From assembly GCA_030064795.1 (NCBI GenBank), contig JASJEI010000248.1, positions 1 to 15,454 on the forward strand: 15,454 nt of DNA, given 5' to 3'. This document shows positions 1-5,653 of this stretch, piece by piece; position 1 is the stretch's first letter; every line of letters starts with the position of its first letter. Made by a program: the position numbers and the translations under genes. The stretch is from Pleurocapsa sp. MO_226.B13 (GTDB lineage: Bacteria; Cyanobacteriota; Cyanobacteriia; Cyanobacteriales; Xenococcaceae). The notes below the pieces were generated by a model. That model made no database searches. It was not told the origin of the DNA and saw nothing but the letters and a program-made list of their open reading frames with translations.

Positions 1-1
1 T

Positions 2-154
2 TCGCGCATAGTAATCCCTCTACCCGCACGCATTCAAAATACCTTAGTTACCGCCGATTATAAAGACGGTATCTTAAACCTAACTCTACCCAAGTCTGAA
101 GAAGAAAAAAACAAAGTAGTGAAAGTAAATCTTTTAGACGAAGCTGCTGAATAA
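2..154 (+). CDS. Hsp20/alpha-crystallin small heat-shock protein, C-terminal end (partial)
   Basis: The reading frame is open from the left edge to a TAA at 152-154 and encodes the last 50 residues of a small heat-shock protein; the start lies outside the window. Visible hallmarks are the segment IPLPARIQ, then ADYKDGILNLTLPK, which is the conserved end of the alpha-crystallin domain (the usual A-x-x-x-x-G-(V/I)-L-x-(V/L)-x-(V/L)-P pattern), and a short charged tail EEEKNKVVKV with the IxI/V-type motif (VKV) used for oligomer assembly. Members of this family are ATP-independent cytosolic holdases that bind unfolding proteins and pass them to DnaK/ClpB. No obvious partner gene follows on the same strand; the next 45 bases are plain and then a strongly structured region begins. 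The family call is secure even though only the C-terminus is present. Confidence 0.9.
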   Translation, partial: SRIVIPLPARIQNTLVTADYKDGILNLTLPKSEEEKNKVVKVNLLDEAAE

Positions 155-192
155 TTTGACGAGGATAACGAACGTAGTCATATAGATTAATA

Positions 193-320
193 GTTTGACC
201 CAGTTGCGATCGCTCGTGACTGGGCTCGGCACAAGCTTGAGGTGACCTCAAGCTGTGTGCTGTCGAGTGCATTCCGCATTGTTTGTTATGGACAGCACTG
301 CTCAATCTTATGAGCAGCAT
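193..320. other. Cluster of four hairpins / inverted repeats
   Basis: Four inverted repeats are packed into about 120 bases downstream of the Hsp20 gene: CCCAGT (199-204)/ACTGGG (219-224) with a GCGATCGC in its loop; AGCTTGAGGT (234-243)/ACCTCAAGCT (245-254), perfect around a single central base; GTGCTGTC (257-264)/GACAGCAC (291-298); and CTGCTCA (298-304)/TGAGCAG (311-317). No convincing ORF lies in it on either strand. It could be the hsp20 transcript end, a structured small RNA, a leader of the downstream microprotein gene, or a folded repeat element. No classical U-tract follows directly, so a simple intrinsic terminator is not clear. Confidence 0.5.
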
Positions 321-400
321 AAATTATATTTTTCCGACCTATTAAACAATTAAGAAATTAAAAACTATTTATATATGATTGGTTAAATTTATACATATTC

Positions 401-407
401 AGGAGGA
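401..407 (+). promoter_or_regulatory. Strong Shine-Dalgarno of the 27-aa microprotein
   Basis: AGGAGGA is a near-perfect complement of the 16S rRNA tail, six to seven bases before the ATG at 414. Such a match is rare in this window, where most starts have weak ribosome binding sites. It is the main reason to accept the very short ORF behind it. Confidence 0.6.
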
Positions 408-413
408 ACAAAA

Positions 414-497
414 ATGAAATCGTTAATGTTACCTATTTTCCTGCAAACAGTGTTATCCCTCTTTAGTTTCCTATTGCTTGTTATTGTGTTTATGTAA
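414..497 (+). CDS. 27-aa single-pass membrane microprotein
   Basis: This 27-codon ORF starts at an ATG placed 6 bases after an AGGAGGA ribosome binding site and ends with TAA. The product begins MKSLMLPIF and is almost entirely hydrophobic (about residues 4-26, rich in Leu, Phe, Val and Ile), so it would form a single transmembrane helix with a Lys near the N-terminus. I do not recognise the family. It does not match the small photosystem or cytochrome b6f subunits I know by pattern (PetL, PetM, PetG, PsbI, PsaX), although cyanobacteria make many one-helix proteins of this size. It lies about 260 bases behind the Hsp20 gene, after a structured region, and is not clearly part of an operon. A type I toxin-like or regulatory membrane peptide is possible. 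The call rests on the ribosome binding site and composition only. Confidence 0.45.
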   Translation: MKSLMLPIFLQTVLSLFSFLLLVIVFM

Positions 498-662
498 GGA
501 GCGATCGCAATTATCCAAAACAAAAGTCTAAAATTAACTGTTTGTCTTCTCTGCTGTGATATCCTGACAGCTTTGGCAATCAACTATTACCGAACGTGAG
601 CGAACAACTAGAGCTATTCAACATTTCTACCAGCCTATCGAGTAGAGCAACCCAAGAAGCTC

Positions 663-848
663 ATGAGCTTTGATGCTCTACTCAAATGGAAAGCCAGAAT
701 CTTCAAACATCAACAACGCACTCTTAATACAGAACCACCACAGCAAACTAGCTTATTTGAACCGCCGAGAAGTCACTGCGACAGTGATGCGATTAATCCT
801 TTTGAATTGAAGCTGCATAACTCCCAGTTCGATCGAATGAAGATTTAA
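663..848 (+). CDS. Small conserved-looking hypothetical protein, probably frameshifted at its 5' end
   Basis: I do not recognise a characterised family. The 61-residue product starts MSFDALLKWK and has basic and Gln/Pro-rich patches (HQQRTL, PPQQTSLFEPP) followed by CDSDAINPFELKLH, which looks like a real conserved tail rather than a shadow. The reading frame is open upstream to a stop at 609 without a good start. In an overlapping frame a GTG at 596 begins VSEQLELFNIS, a common type of cyanobacterial N-terminus, and this frame stops at 671-673, just inside the second ORF. The two pieces together would make a protein of about 84 residues if one base were shifted near 640-660. I therefore suspect a frameshifted gene spanning 596-848; the ATG at 663 has no Shine-Dalgarno. 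Confidence 0.4.
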   Translation: MSFDALLKWKARIFKHQQRTLNTEPPQQTSLFEPPRSHCDSDAINPFELKLHNSQFDRMKI

Positions 849-993
849 ATAAAATATCTGCTTCGATCAATTAGACGATTAGTAATGTCTACCACGCCAA
901 TTACCATAGCTTCTTTGATGAGTGAATACTCTTCTTCTGGGAAAATTATGTCTAGTATGATGATTTAAGCGATGATGGCGGCGAGTGCTATAG

Positions 994-1194
994 TCATGAA
1001 CTTGCTTGGTTGGAATGAGATTCATTATGCACGTGATGGCGATTATGAGGTTGATGGTATTGCTGGTGTTGCTGGTGAGCATGATGTTGTTTTTTTTGAA
1101 GCAACAGACCAAATATATTAGCTTCAGCAGGCATAGCTGCTCCCAAAGAAAGTGAAACCGCTAGAGCGAAAGTAGATAGTTGGAAAAATTTCAT
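994..1194 (-). CDS. Small exported His-rich protein
   Basis: The 66-residue product begins MKFFQLSTFALAV and carries a textbook Sec signal peptide: a short basic start, a hydrophobic core and a cleavage site A-E-A before Asn26. The mature part of about 41 residues holds ten histidines interspersed with Gln and Asn (for example QKKQHHAHQQHQQYHQPH). Such composition suggests binding of divalent metal ions in the periplasm or outside the cell; this is inference from composition, not a named family. The start at 1194 is preferred over an in-frame ATG at 1239 because the signal peptide begins here and GAGGACAGG lies just upstream. In another frame directly behind the stop, to position 879, the translation stays His/Arg-rich (RRHHRLNHH and RSYGNWRGRHY), so the gene may have been longer and lost its end by a frameshift. 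Confidence 0.6.
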   Translation of the reverse strand: MKFFQLSTFALAVSLSLGAAMPAEANIFGLLLQKKQHHAHQQHQQYHQPHNRHHVHNESHSNQASS

Positions 1195-1333
1195 GCTGCC
1201 TGTCCTCAAGTAAAGTTTTTTCTTCGGTACAATTAGCAATATCGATTAATCAACTTAAATGTTCCTGAGTTTAATCTGAAGGTAACTGTAAAATCAACTT
1301 GAAAATTACTCAGCTTTAGTAGAAGTAACTCCT

Positions 1334-1540
1334 CTAACTGGAAACAGCATTTATTGCTTCTCTTCCTTCTCGTTCTGCTGCTGATGCGCTCAAGAAAATA
1401 TCATCTGGCTCGTATACTGTCCCATAGTCATCGATGATGCTGTATTTGTAGCAATCGTATGAGGTGTAGTAGACAGCCAGAATGTATTGATTGATGCCGA
1501 TCAGTTGGATGATACTCATGGGTTCGAGAGAGAGAATCAT
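1334..1540 (-). CDS. Small acidic hypothetical protein
   Basis: A 68-residue ORF that I cannot assign to a named family. The middle reads YTSYDCYKYSIIDDYGTVYEP, an aromatic and acidic beta-like stretch, and the end (DDIFLSASAAEREGREAINAV) looks like an amphipathic helix; this pattern of a YDCYKY segment followed by an alpha-helical tail looks like a real protein rather than a shadow. The start may be the ATG at 1540, which has a weak GAAAG upstream, or an internal Met eight codons later (MSIIQLIG). It stands alone, about 140 bases upstream of the His-rich gene on the same strand. No membrane segment or signal peptide is evident. It is probably a small soluble cytosolic protein of unknown role. 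Confidence 0.55.
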   Translation of the reverse strand: MILSLEPMSIIQLIGINQYILAVYYTSYDCYKYSIIDDYGTVYEPDDIFLSASAAEREGREAINAVSS

Positions 1541-1760
1541 CTTTCTATTTTAGTTTGGTTGGGAAATTAAAGCGATCGCACTCACGTCACGAGAAACTCA
1601 TTTTTTTTTCTTAGCTTTGAGATCAAGTCAGAGCCAGAACGGGAAAAACGGAATTCAACATTGTTCGCGAAAATGAGTCGAGAACTAATTCCTCTTTTGT
1701 CCCGCCTTACGTTGGTTGCGTTAGCCATATAGGTCCATACTTGAGCGGAGGTACTTCGCG

Positions 1761-2567
1761 ATGTGGGGTTTTGTATTAATTGTCATCTCCGTAGTAGTTG
1801 CTTTGATCGGTGTGATCAAGGACAACAAAGCAAAAGCTGAAGAGCGCGCTTTTGCATTTGGACTAAACAGACTCGGCGTCGTTCTACTCACGCTAACCTT
1901 CTTTGGGTTTGTGGCAGGGCTGGGGAAAGAAATTAACGATTCGCGTGTTCTCCAAGAGGACTTGCATAAGGAAAGCAGAGACCGTGAAATTCTCTTGAAG
2001 AGAATTGGTACGATTGCCGCGTTGGATAGACTAAAAATCATCGAGGATGACTTCAAGGGCAAATTAGAAAGTCAGTACAGCGAGCTTAATGCCATGGACA
2101 AATGGCTGGAAAACTTACCCAAGCAGGTCAAAACAAACCGACGTAGCGATCGCGATCCTATTTTGTCAGTCAGCAGCGTTAGATCAAAAGCAGAAACTTT
2201 TCCAAAAGCCTTTGATAACGAAATGCAGCTTGTTCTGATAGAGCTGGATTTACTAGAGTCCGAGCAAATCAAAGACGACATAAGTGAATTGACAACAGAC
2301 ATTGAGGCTTATAGAGAAGAGGCAGCTAATATTCTCGATGCAATTGGAGATTATATGCAAGAATACTTACTTCCTTTGCTGGAAAATGACATGCTGGCAC
2401 TCTACGACGGCAAGAACCCGCCTTGGGAATCGTTGGAGAAGTCACTTGAGGAACCGATCAATGATCTACAAGAAGGTGTCCAAACCCTTCGCGAGGAAAT
2501 CGAGAAATTGCAACACAATAGCATGGAGCACTTTTTGTCGATGCGCAAACATTTGGCAGAAGAATAG
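1761..2567 (+). CDS. Two-TM, coiled-coil hypothetical membrane protein
   Basis: The 268-residue product has an N-terminal transmembrane segment (about residues 3-19, FVLIVISVVVALIGVI), a short charged loop (KDNKAKAEERAF), a second transmembrane segment (about 37-54) and then over 200 mostly charged residues rich in Glu, Lys, Leu and Arg. The long tail reads as helical and coiled-coil, notably around residues 60-120 and 235-265 (VQTLREEIEKLQHN). The start is supported by GGAGG about ten bases before the ATG. I do not recognise a domain. The layout resembles membrane-anchored scaffold or sensor proteins of unknown function. It is isolated: the neighbour on the left is on the other strand and a non-coding region with a miniature element follows. 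No catalytic motif is visible. Confidence 0.75.
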   Translation: MWGFVLIVISVVVALIGVIKDNKAKAEERAFAFGLNRLGVVLLTLTFFGFVAGLGKEINDSRVLQEDLHKESRDREILLKRIGTIAALDRLKIIEDDFKGKLESQYSELNAMDKWLENLPKQVKTNRRSDRDPILSVSSVRSKAETFPKAFDNEMQLVLIELDLLESEQIKDDISELTTDIEAYREEAANILDAIGDYMQEYLLPLLENDMLALYDGKNPPWESLEKSLEEPINDLQEGVQTLREEIEKLQHNSMEHFLSMRKHLAEE

Positions 2568-2761
2568 CGGTATCCTTTCTTGATGCTTACTTTACTCGGA
2601 GTAGGGTTGAGATATGTGCAAAAAAGTGCAACATCCACTTAAAACTTTTACTGGCTCTGATTTTTGGCAATACTACAAAACTCTGTCGTCAACGGAGAGA
2701 TCCCAACGAATTTACTGCGATCGCCCCGCTACGATCAGATAAATTCAAACAGCGATCGCCC

Positions 2762-3051
2762 TACTTGGCGTAAGGCTAAGGAAGCTGTCATATAGTGCCA
2801 AATGGTTTTAAACCATTGCTATAATTGGTTTTCAGAGATTGATGTTCTTAACTGCGATCGCCAGAGTTGTCAGTTCAAAAGTACTGACTTTGATTGGTGT
2901 CAGAACTTTTGATGAGAAAATCGACTAAATTAATGTCATTTTTGCATCAGTTTTAGGCAAAATTCCAATAAGTTCTTATTCCAAAATTAAGTTCAGAACT
3001 TTAATTTTTCAGTTGGCACTTGTGGTAGCTTCCTTAGCTTTACCCCTACTT
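2762..3051. mobile_element. 280-bp miniature inverted-repeat element with 5-bp target duplication
   Basis: Positions 2767-2804 and 3009-3046 are inverted repeats. The outer 20 bases (GGSGTAARGCTAAGGAAGCT, S and R marking the two differing positions) match 18 of 20, and the inner AGTGCCAA-N-TG match again after a gap. The repeat pair is flanked by TACTT at 2762-2766 and 3047-3051, a direct target-site duplication. Inside there is no ORF; subterminal palindromes lie at 2801-2817 and about 2985-3006, and a GTCAGT/ACTGAC hairpin at 2869-2888. Length, long repeats starting with GG and a 5-bp AT-rich duplication are compatible with a miniature derived from the Tn3 family, but the family is only inference. 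The right end coincides with the stop codon of the nuclease gene; removing the element restores AAG TAG. Confidence 0.7.
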
Positions 3052-3618
3052 ATTTGCTTGACGATACAACCAGGGTGCTTGGTGTGAGCCATTCCAAACC
3101 CCTAACTTCTCATCGGGAGCAATCTTTTCTGCCCAGCCTAAATTCTCGGCACTCTCGCAACTACCTGAATACTTTTGATAGTGCCATGCCATACCAGCTT
3201 CAACCATTGCCGTGTTGAGATGAATCTGCCGCTCAAAATCGGGTTTAATGGGTATCCATAACTCCGCTACAGTGCGTCCATATCTATCCTTCTCGATGGG
3301 TAAAACGTGGATCGTGCCGTCGCCCTTGTCGATGAGACTTCGCAGATAATCTCTAGATTCAATGCCCAATGGTTGAGCCAATTCGGGGCTGTCTATGCCA
3401 CACAGTCTAACTTTTAGTTCTCGCTCGTTACCAATCAAACGCAGAGTATCACCGTCATAAATGCTGCCAGGCTTGACTCTCCAAGCTGTAGCATCTAAAG
3501 ATGCTTGAGGGAGTTTTAAAGATAGTTGGGGCAGGAAAGAGATTTTATCCGATAGATAGGGATAAGAAATAAGGATTAAGCCAATAACTAAAGGAACACG
3601 GTTAAATAATCTTTTCAT
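3046..3618 (-). CDS. Membrane-anchored thermonuclease (SNase) family protein
   Basis: The 190-residue product has an N-terminal hydrophobic segment (residues 8-22, signal anchor or signal peptide) and then a staphylococcal-nuclease fold domain from about residue 45 to the end. The family signatures are all present: YDGDTLRL (54-61), VRLCGIDSPEL (70-80) and EKDRYGRTVAEL (109-120), followed by NTAMVEAGMAWHY. By alignment with staphylococcal nuclease, Arg71, Glu79 and Arg115 correspond to catalytic Arg35, Glu43 and Arg87, and Asp57/Asp76 to the Ca2+ ligands. These enzymes cleave DNA and RNA to 3'-phosphates. Here it would act in the periplasm or outside the cell. The last codon AAG is followed by a TAG whose final base is the first base of the miniature element. 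No good ribosome binding site is seen before the ATG. Confidence 0.92.
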   Translation of the reverse strand: MKRLFNRVPLVIGLILISYPYLSDKISFLPQLSLKLPQASLDATAWRVKPGSIYDGDTLRLIGNERELKVRLCGIDSPELAQPLGIESRDYLRSLIDKGDGTIHVLPIEKDRYGRTVAELWIPIKPDFERQIHLNTAMVEAGMAWHYQKYSGSCESAENLGWAEKIAPDEKLGVWNGSHQAPWLYRQANK

Positions 3619-3672
3619 AGATAGGGGAATTTAAGTCAATTCTTCCACCCTGACTCATTTAATTAGATCTGG

Positions 3673-4068
3673 GTGCGATTTCAATCCCCGATTGCGCTCT
3701 CTATGTCTGAGTGGCAGAATCGCTCTTCCCCCATGCTGATACCCAATGCTGACAATGCCGTGGTCGATCTTCGCAAACTGCGGGATTATTGTCTCAATTC
3801 AGAACATAGCACTGGCAAACATAAAGCCAGGCTTTTTCGTTCTCTTTTGGGCATGACGGCAGAGAACGCCGATGAATTGAGGGAAATTTTACTGGAAGTT
3901 GTAAAGACCAAAGAAGCCAAATTAGGGCGACGAGATTCTTTCGGTCAGCGTTACACTTTAGATTTTCCCCTAGAGTGGCAAAATAAAAGTGCGACGATTC
4001 GTAGTGGCTGGATTATTGAAGTTGATTCAATAATTCCTAGATTGACCAGTTGCTATCCTCTCACTTGA
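3673..4068 (+). CDS. DUF6883-like protein
   Basis: The core, from about residue 21, reads MLIPNADNAVVDLRKLRDYCLNSEHSTGKHKARLF in two adjoining stretches, followed by a helical part and then GQRYTLDFPLEW, TIRSGWIIEV and PRLTSCYPL. This is the pattern I associate with DUF6883: an N-terminal PNAxxAVVxxxKLxxYCL segment, GKHKARxF, and a C-terminal RSGWIV...PRLxSCY beta part. Its activity is not established to my knowledge; the invariant Lys/His/Arg and Thr-Ser-Cys residues could be functional. The longest frame uses GTG at 3673; ATG at 3703 or 3733 are alternatives, and 3733 would place the start exactly at the conserved region. It is followed after 18 bases by a DUF4926-like gene, a pairing that suggests a two-gene unit. 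Confidence 0.75.
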   Translation: MRFQSPIALSMSEWQNRSSPMLIPNADNAVVDLRKLRDYCLNSEHSTGKHKARLFRSLLGMTAENADELREILLEVVKTKEAKLGRRDSFGQRYTLDFPLEWQNKSATIRSGWIIEVDSIIPRLTSCYPLT

Positions 4069-4086
4069 AGTTGAGGTATCTCTAAC

Positions 4087-4335
4087 ATGAAAACCAATAA
4101 CATTAAACTCCTCGATGTAGTGGCATTAACAGTTGACCTTCCCGAAGCCAATCTCTGGCGGGGACAGGTGGGAACTGTAGTCGAAATTTTAGCTGATGGT
4201 GCAGCTTTTGAAGTGGAGTTTAGCGATCGCCAGGGACGAACTTACGAATCTTTAGGTTTGCGTCCCGAACAGCTTATGGTGTTACATTTCGAGCCAGCTA
4301 ACCCTAATTCTCAACCAGAAATGGTTACTGCCTAG
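4087..4335 (+). CDS. DUF4926-like small protein
   Basis: The 82-residue product has the hallmark layout of DUF4926: LLDVVALTVDLPE near the N-terminus, GQVGTVVEIL in the middle, FEVEFSDRQGRTY, and the end LRPEQLMVLHFEP. The family forms a small, probably beta-barrel (KOW/SH3-like) domain; no enzymatic motif is present. GAGG lies about 12 bases before the ATG. It follows the DUF6883-like gene after 18 bases on the same strand, so the two are probably cotranscribed. DUF4926 genes are often next to DUF6883-type genes or other small genes, and a role as the partner or neutralising protein of the larger product has been a natural guess, but I know of no direct proof and nothing in this sequence shows it. 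Confidence 0.8.
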   Translation: MKTNNIKLLDVVALTVDLPEANLWRGQVGTVVEILADGAAFEVEFSDRQGRTYESLGLRPEQLMVLHFEPANPNSQPEMVTA

Positions 4336-4460
4336 AGAAGTAATCTTACATTTCCCCAAAGAATTGTTGGAAATTCAGGCGCTCGTGTTATTGTTTCTGC
4401 GTGGATGTATGTCAGTTAAATGATTTGATGTGCGATCGCATCTTGAGGTCTACCATCCAA

Positions 4461-4487
4461 TTCAACAAACCTGTGAATTTTGTTGAA
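4461..4487. promoter_or_regulatory. Inverted repeat directly upstream of the recombinase gene
   Basis: TTCAACAAA (4461-4469) and TTTGTTGAA (4479-4487) are perfect 9-bp inverted arms separated by 9 bases, ending two bases before the ATG of the recombinase remnant. It could be an autoregulatory operator, a hairpin blocking translation, or a recombination core site for the tyrosine recombinase; the geometry (two arms around a short spacer) suits all three. Confidence 0.4.
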
Positions 4488-4489
4488 CT

Positions 4490-5002
4490 ATGAACAATAA
4501 TAATGTCTTAACCCGTGCTTCTACCGATCGAGAACTTGTCTATGTCTGGCTGGGAGATAAAAGCAGGACTACTCAAGTAAGCTACAGCAGCATTGTGACT
4601 GGGTTCTTCTCATTTATCAATAAACCCTTGTGTGAGGTGCAGATTGAAGATTTACAGCTATGGCACAGACGACTACAGTTAACCGATAAACCCTCTACCG
4701 TTGCCAATAAAATTAGGGCGATTAAGTCTCTGTTTAGCTATGGGGTAAAGATCGGCTATTTAGAAGTCAATATCGGCAGCTTTATTAAATGCCCTAGAGT
4801 GAAAGAAAAGTTAGCCGAACGGATTCTATCAGAAGCGGATTGTCTGAAATTGATTGATGCAGCCAAAACTGAACGTAATCGCGCTCTGTTATGCCTGATG
4901 TATGCCTGTGGATTAAGGGTATCAGAGGTGTGTAGTTTGACCAGGGGCGATTTGCAACCATCGAAGTCAGGGGGGAAGTGTACCGTATTTGGTACTCGTT
5001 AA
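4490..5002 (+). pseudogene. Tyrosine recombinase (XerC/D-like), truncated C-terminally
   Basis: The 170-residue product carries the N-terminal SAM-like core-binding domain of phage integrases (about residues 10-95; TQVSYSSIVTGFFSFI, then STVANKIRAIKSLFSYGVKIGYLEVNIG) and the start of the catalytic domain (RILSEADCLKLID, then CLMYACGLRVSEVCSL, which holds the first catalytic Arg). It stops shortly after, at TVFGTR, where family members normally continue with TVFGKGGKTR. The remaining catalytic residues (Lys, HxxR, His/Trp and the Tyr nucleophile) are missing, so it cannot cut or rejoin DNA. Normal length is near 300 residues. No rest of the gene is found downstream; instead an imperfect palindrome begins about ten bases later, possibly linked to the truncation. 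ATG at 4490 has no good ribosome binding site. Confidence 0.85.
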
Positions 5003-5012
5003 ATAAGAACGG

Positions 5013-5150
5013 CAACACCCATCTAAAAAGCTGATATTTCCTCAAATCAAAAAGAGGGAGTTAATTGACTGACTGATTGCTTAACAGTCAAACTCCAGAT
5101 TGGATTAATTAATAAGAGGAAATCTCTCAGTTAGTCTAGCTTGGGTGTTG
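5013..5150. repeat. 138-bp imperfect palindromic element
   Basis: The left arm 5013-5043 (CAACACCCA ... CTGATATTTCCTC) pairs imperfectly with the right arm 5116-5150 (GAGGAAATCTCTCAG ... TGGGTGTTG). Between them GGAGTT/AACTCC and TTGACTG (5065-5071)/CAGTCAA (5085-5091) pair again, so almost the whole stretch can fold into one long broken hairpin. No ORF is present. It abuts the broken end of the recombinase gene. It may be a non-autonomous repeat or the folded end of a lost mobile element; no clear target duplication was found. Confidence 0.5.
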
Positions 5151-5202
5151 TTGTTTTGAGATAAATACCCAGTCACTTCAGAATGATCGCCTCCCCTCGT
5201 TA

Positions 5203-5574
5203 TCACAATCTATGCCTCAAACGACGGAGACGGTCAGAATAGCTTTTCATCACTTCCAAGGCAAACATGGGGGTTTGCTGCACCGCAAACATAAAATGTT
5301 CTCGATCTAGAAACGCTAAGAGAGAGTCCGTTTTGGCAATTGCTGTAGAGTCTCTTTGGTGATCTAAGTGAAGCAATGCTCCTTCACCAAAAACATCACC
5401 TTTTTGAATTGTCTCTACTACCTTGCCATTGACTAAAATTTCCACTGACCCAGAGATGATGCCGTAAATCACATCACCGCGTTCTCCTGCTTGAAAAATC
5501 ACCTCACCCGTTAAAAAAGTCTTAGGGGAAGGCGGTTTTTGAAAAAGTTCTATAGTCTTGACTGGTTCTAACAC
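5203..5574 (-). CDS. Stand-alone cyclic nucleotide-binding domain protein
   Basis: The 123-residue product is essentially one CRP/FNR-type effector domain. Residues 20-60 give the beta-barrel (GEVIFQAGERGDVIYGIISG, then SVEILVNGKVVETIQKGD). The phosphate-binding cassette follows at 62-78 (FGEGALLHLDHQRDSTA), with Glu64 and Arg74 in the places that hold the ribose and cyclic phosphate in cAMP/cGMP binders. A C-terminal helix (FALEVMKSYSDRLRRLRHRL) corresponds to the CRP C helix but there is no DNA-binding wing behind it, so it is a single-domain sensor rather than a transcription factor. Cyanobacteria commonly encode such proteins; partners are unknown. The cassette differs slightly from the canonical RxA(A/S). 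The start codon is GTG with only a weak GAG-type ribosome binding site. Confidence 0.88.
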   Translation of the reverse strand: MLEPVKTIELFQKPPSPKTFLTGEVIFQAGERGDVIYGIISGSVEILVNGKVVETIQKGDVFGEGALLHLDHQRDSTAIAKTDSLLAFLDREHFMFAVQQTPMFALEVMKSYSDRLRRLRHRL

Positions 5575-5653
5575 TGCAATTGGCTCATCTCACTATAGAC
5601 ATTTTCGGATAACTTAATAATTTGGTAAAGATTTAGTTAATTAATGGTTAACA

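Noticed and set aside
234..254. CTTGAGG/CCTCAAG palindrome as a SoxR or other MerR-family operator
   Set aside because: The half-sites are in the opposite order to the known SoxR box (CCTCAAG ... CTTGAGG), and no MerR-type regulator is adjacent.
48..320. 90-codon minus-strand ORF over the hsp20 end and hairpins
   Set aside because: It is antisense to the hsp20 frame and its sequence has no domain-like character.
1721..2062. 113-codon minus-strand ORF within the two-TM protein gene
   Set aside because: It is a Ser-rich shadow of the plus-strand gene, which has a good ribosome binding site and coherent TM/coiled-coil structure.
5013..5150. Integron attC site next to the recombinase
   Set aside because: The conserved RYYYAAC and GTTRRRY ends are not present at the arms, and the recombinase is a generic XerC/D-like remnant without the IntI signature region.
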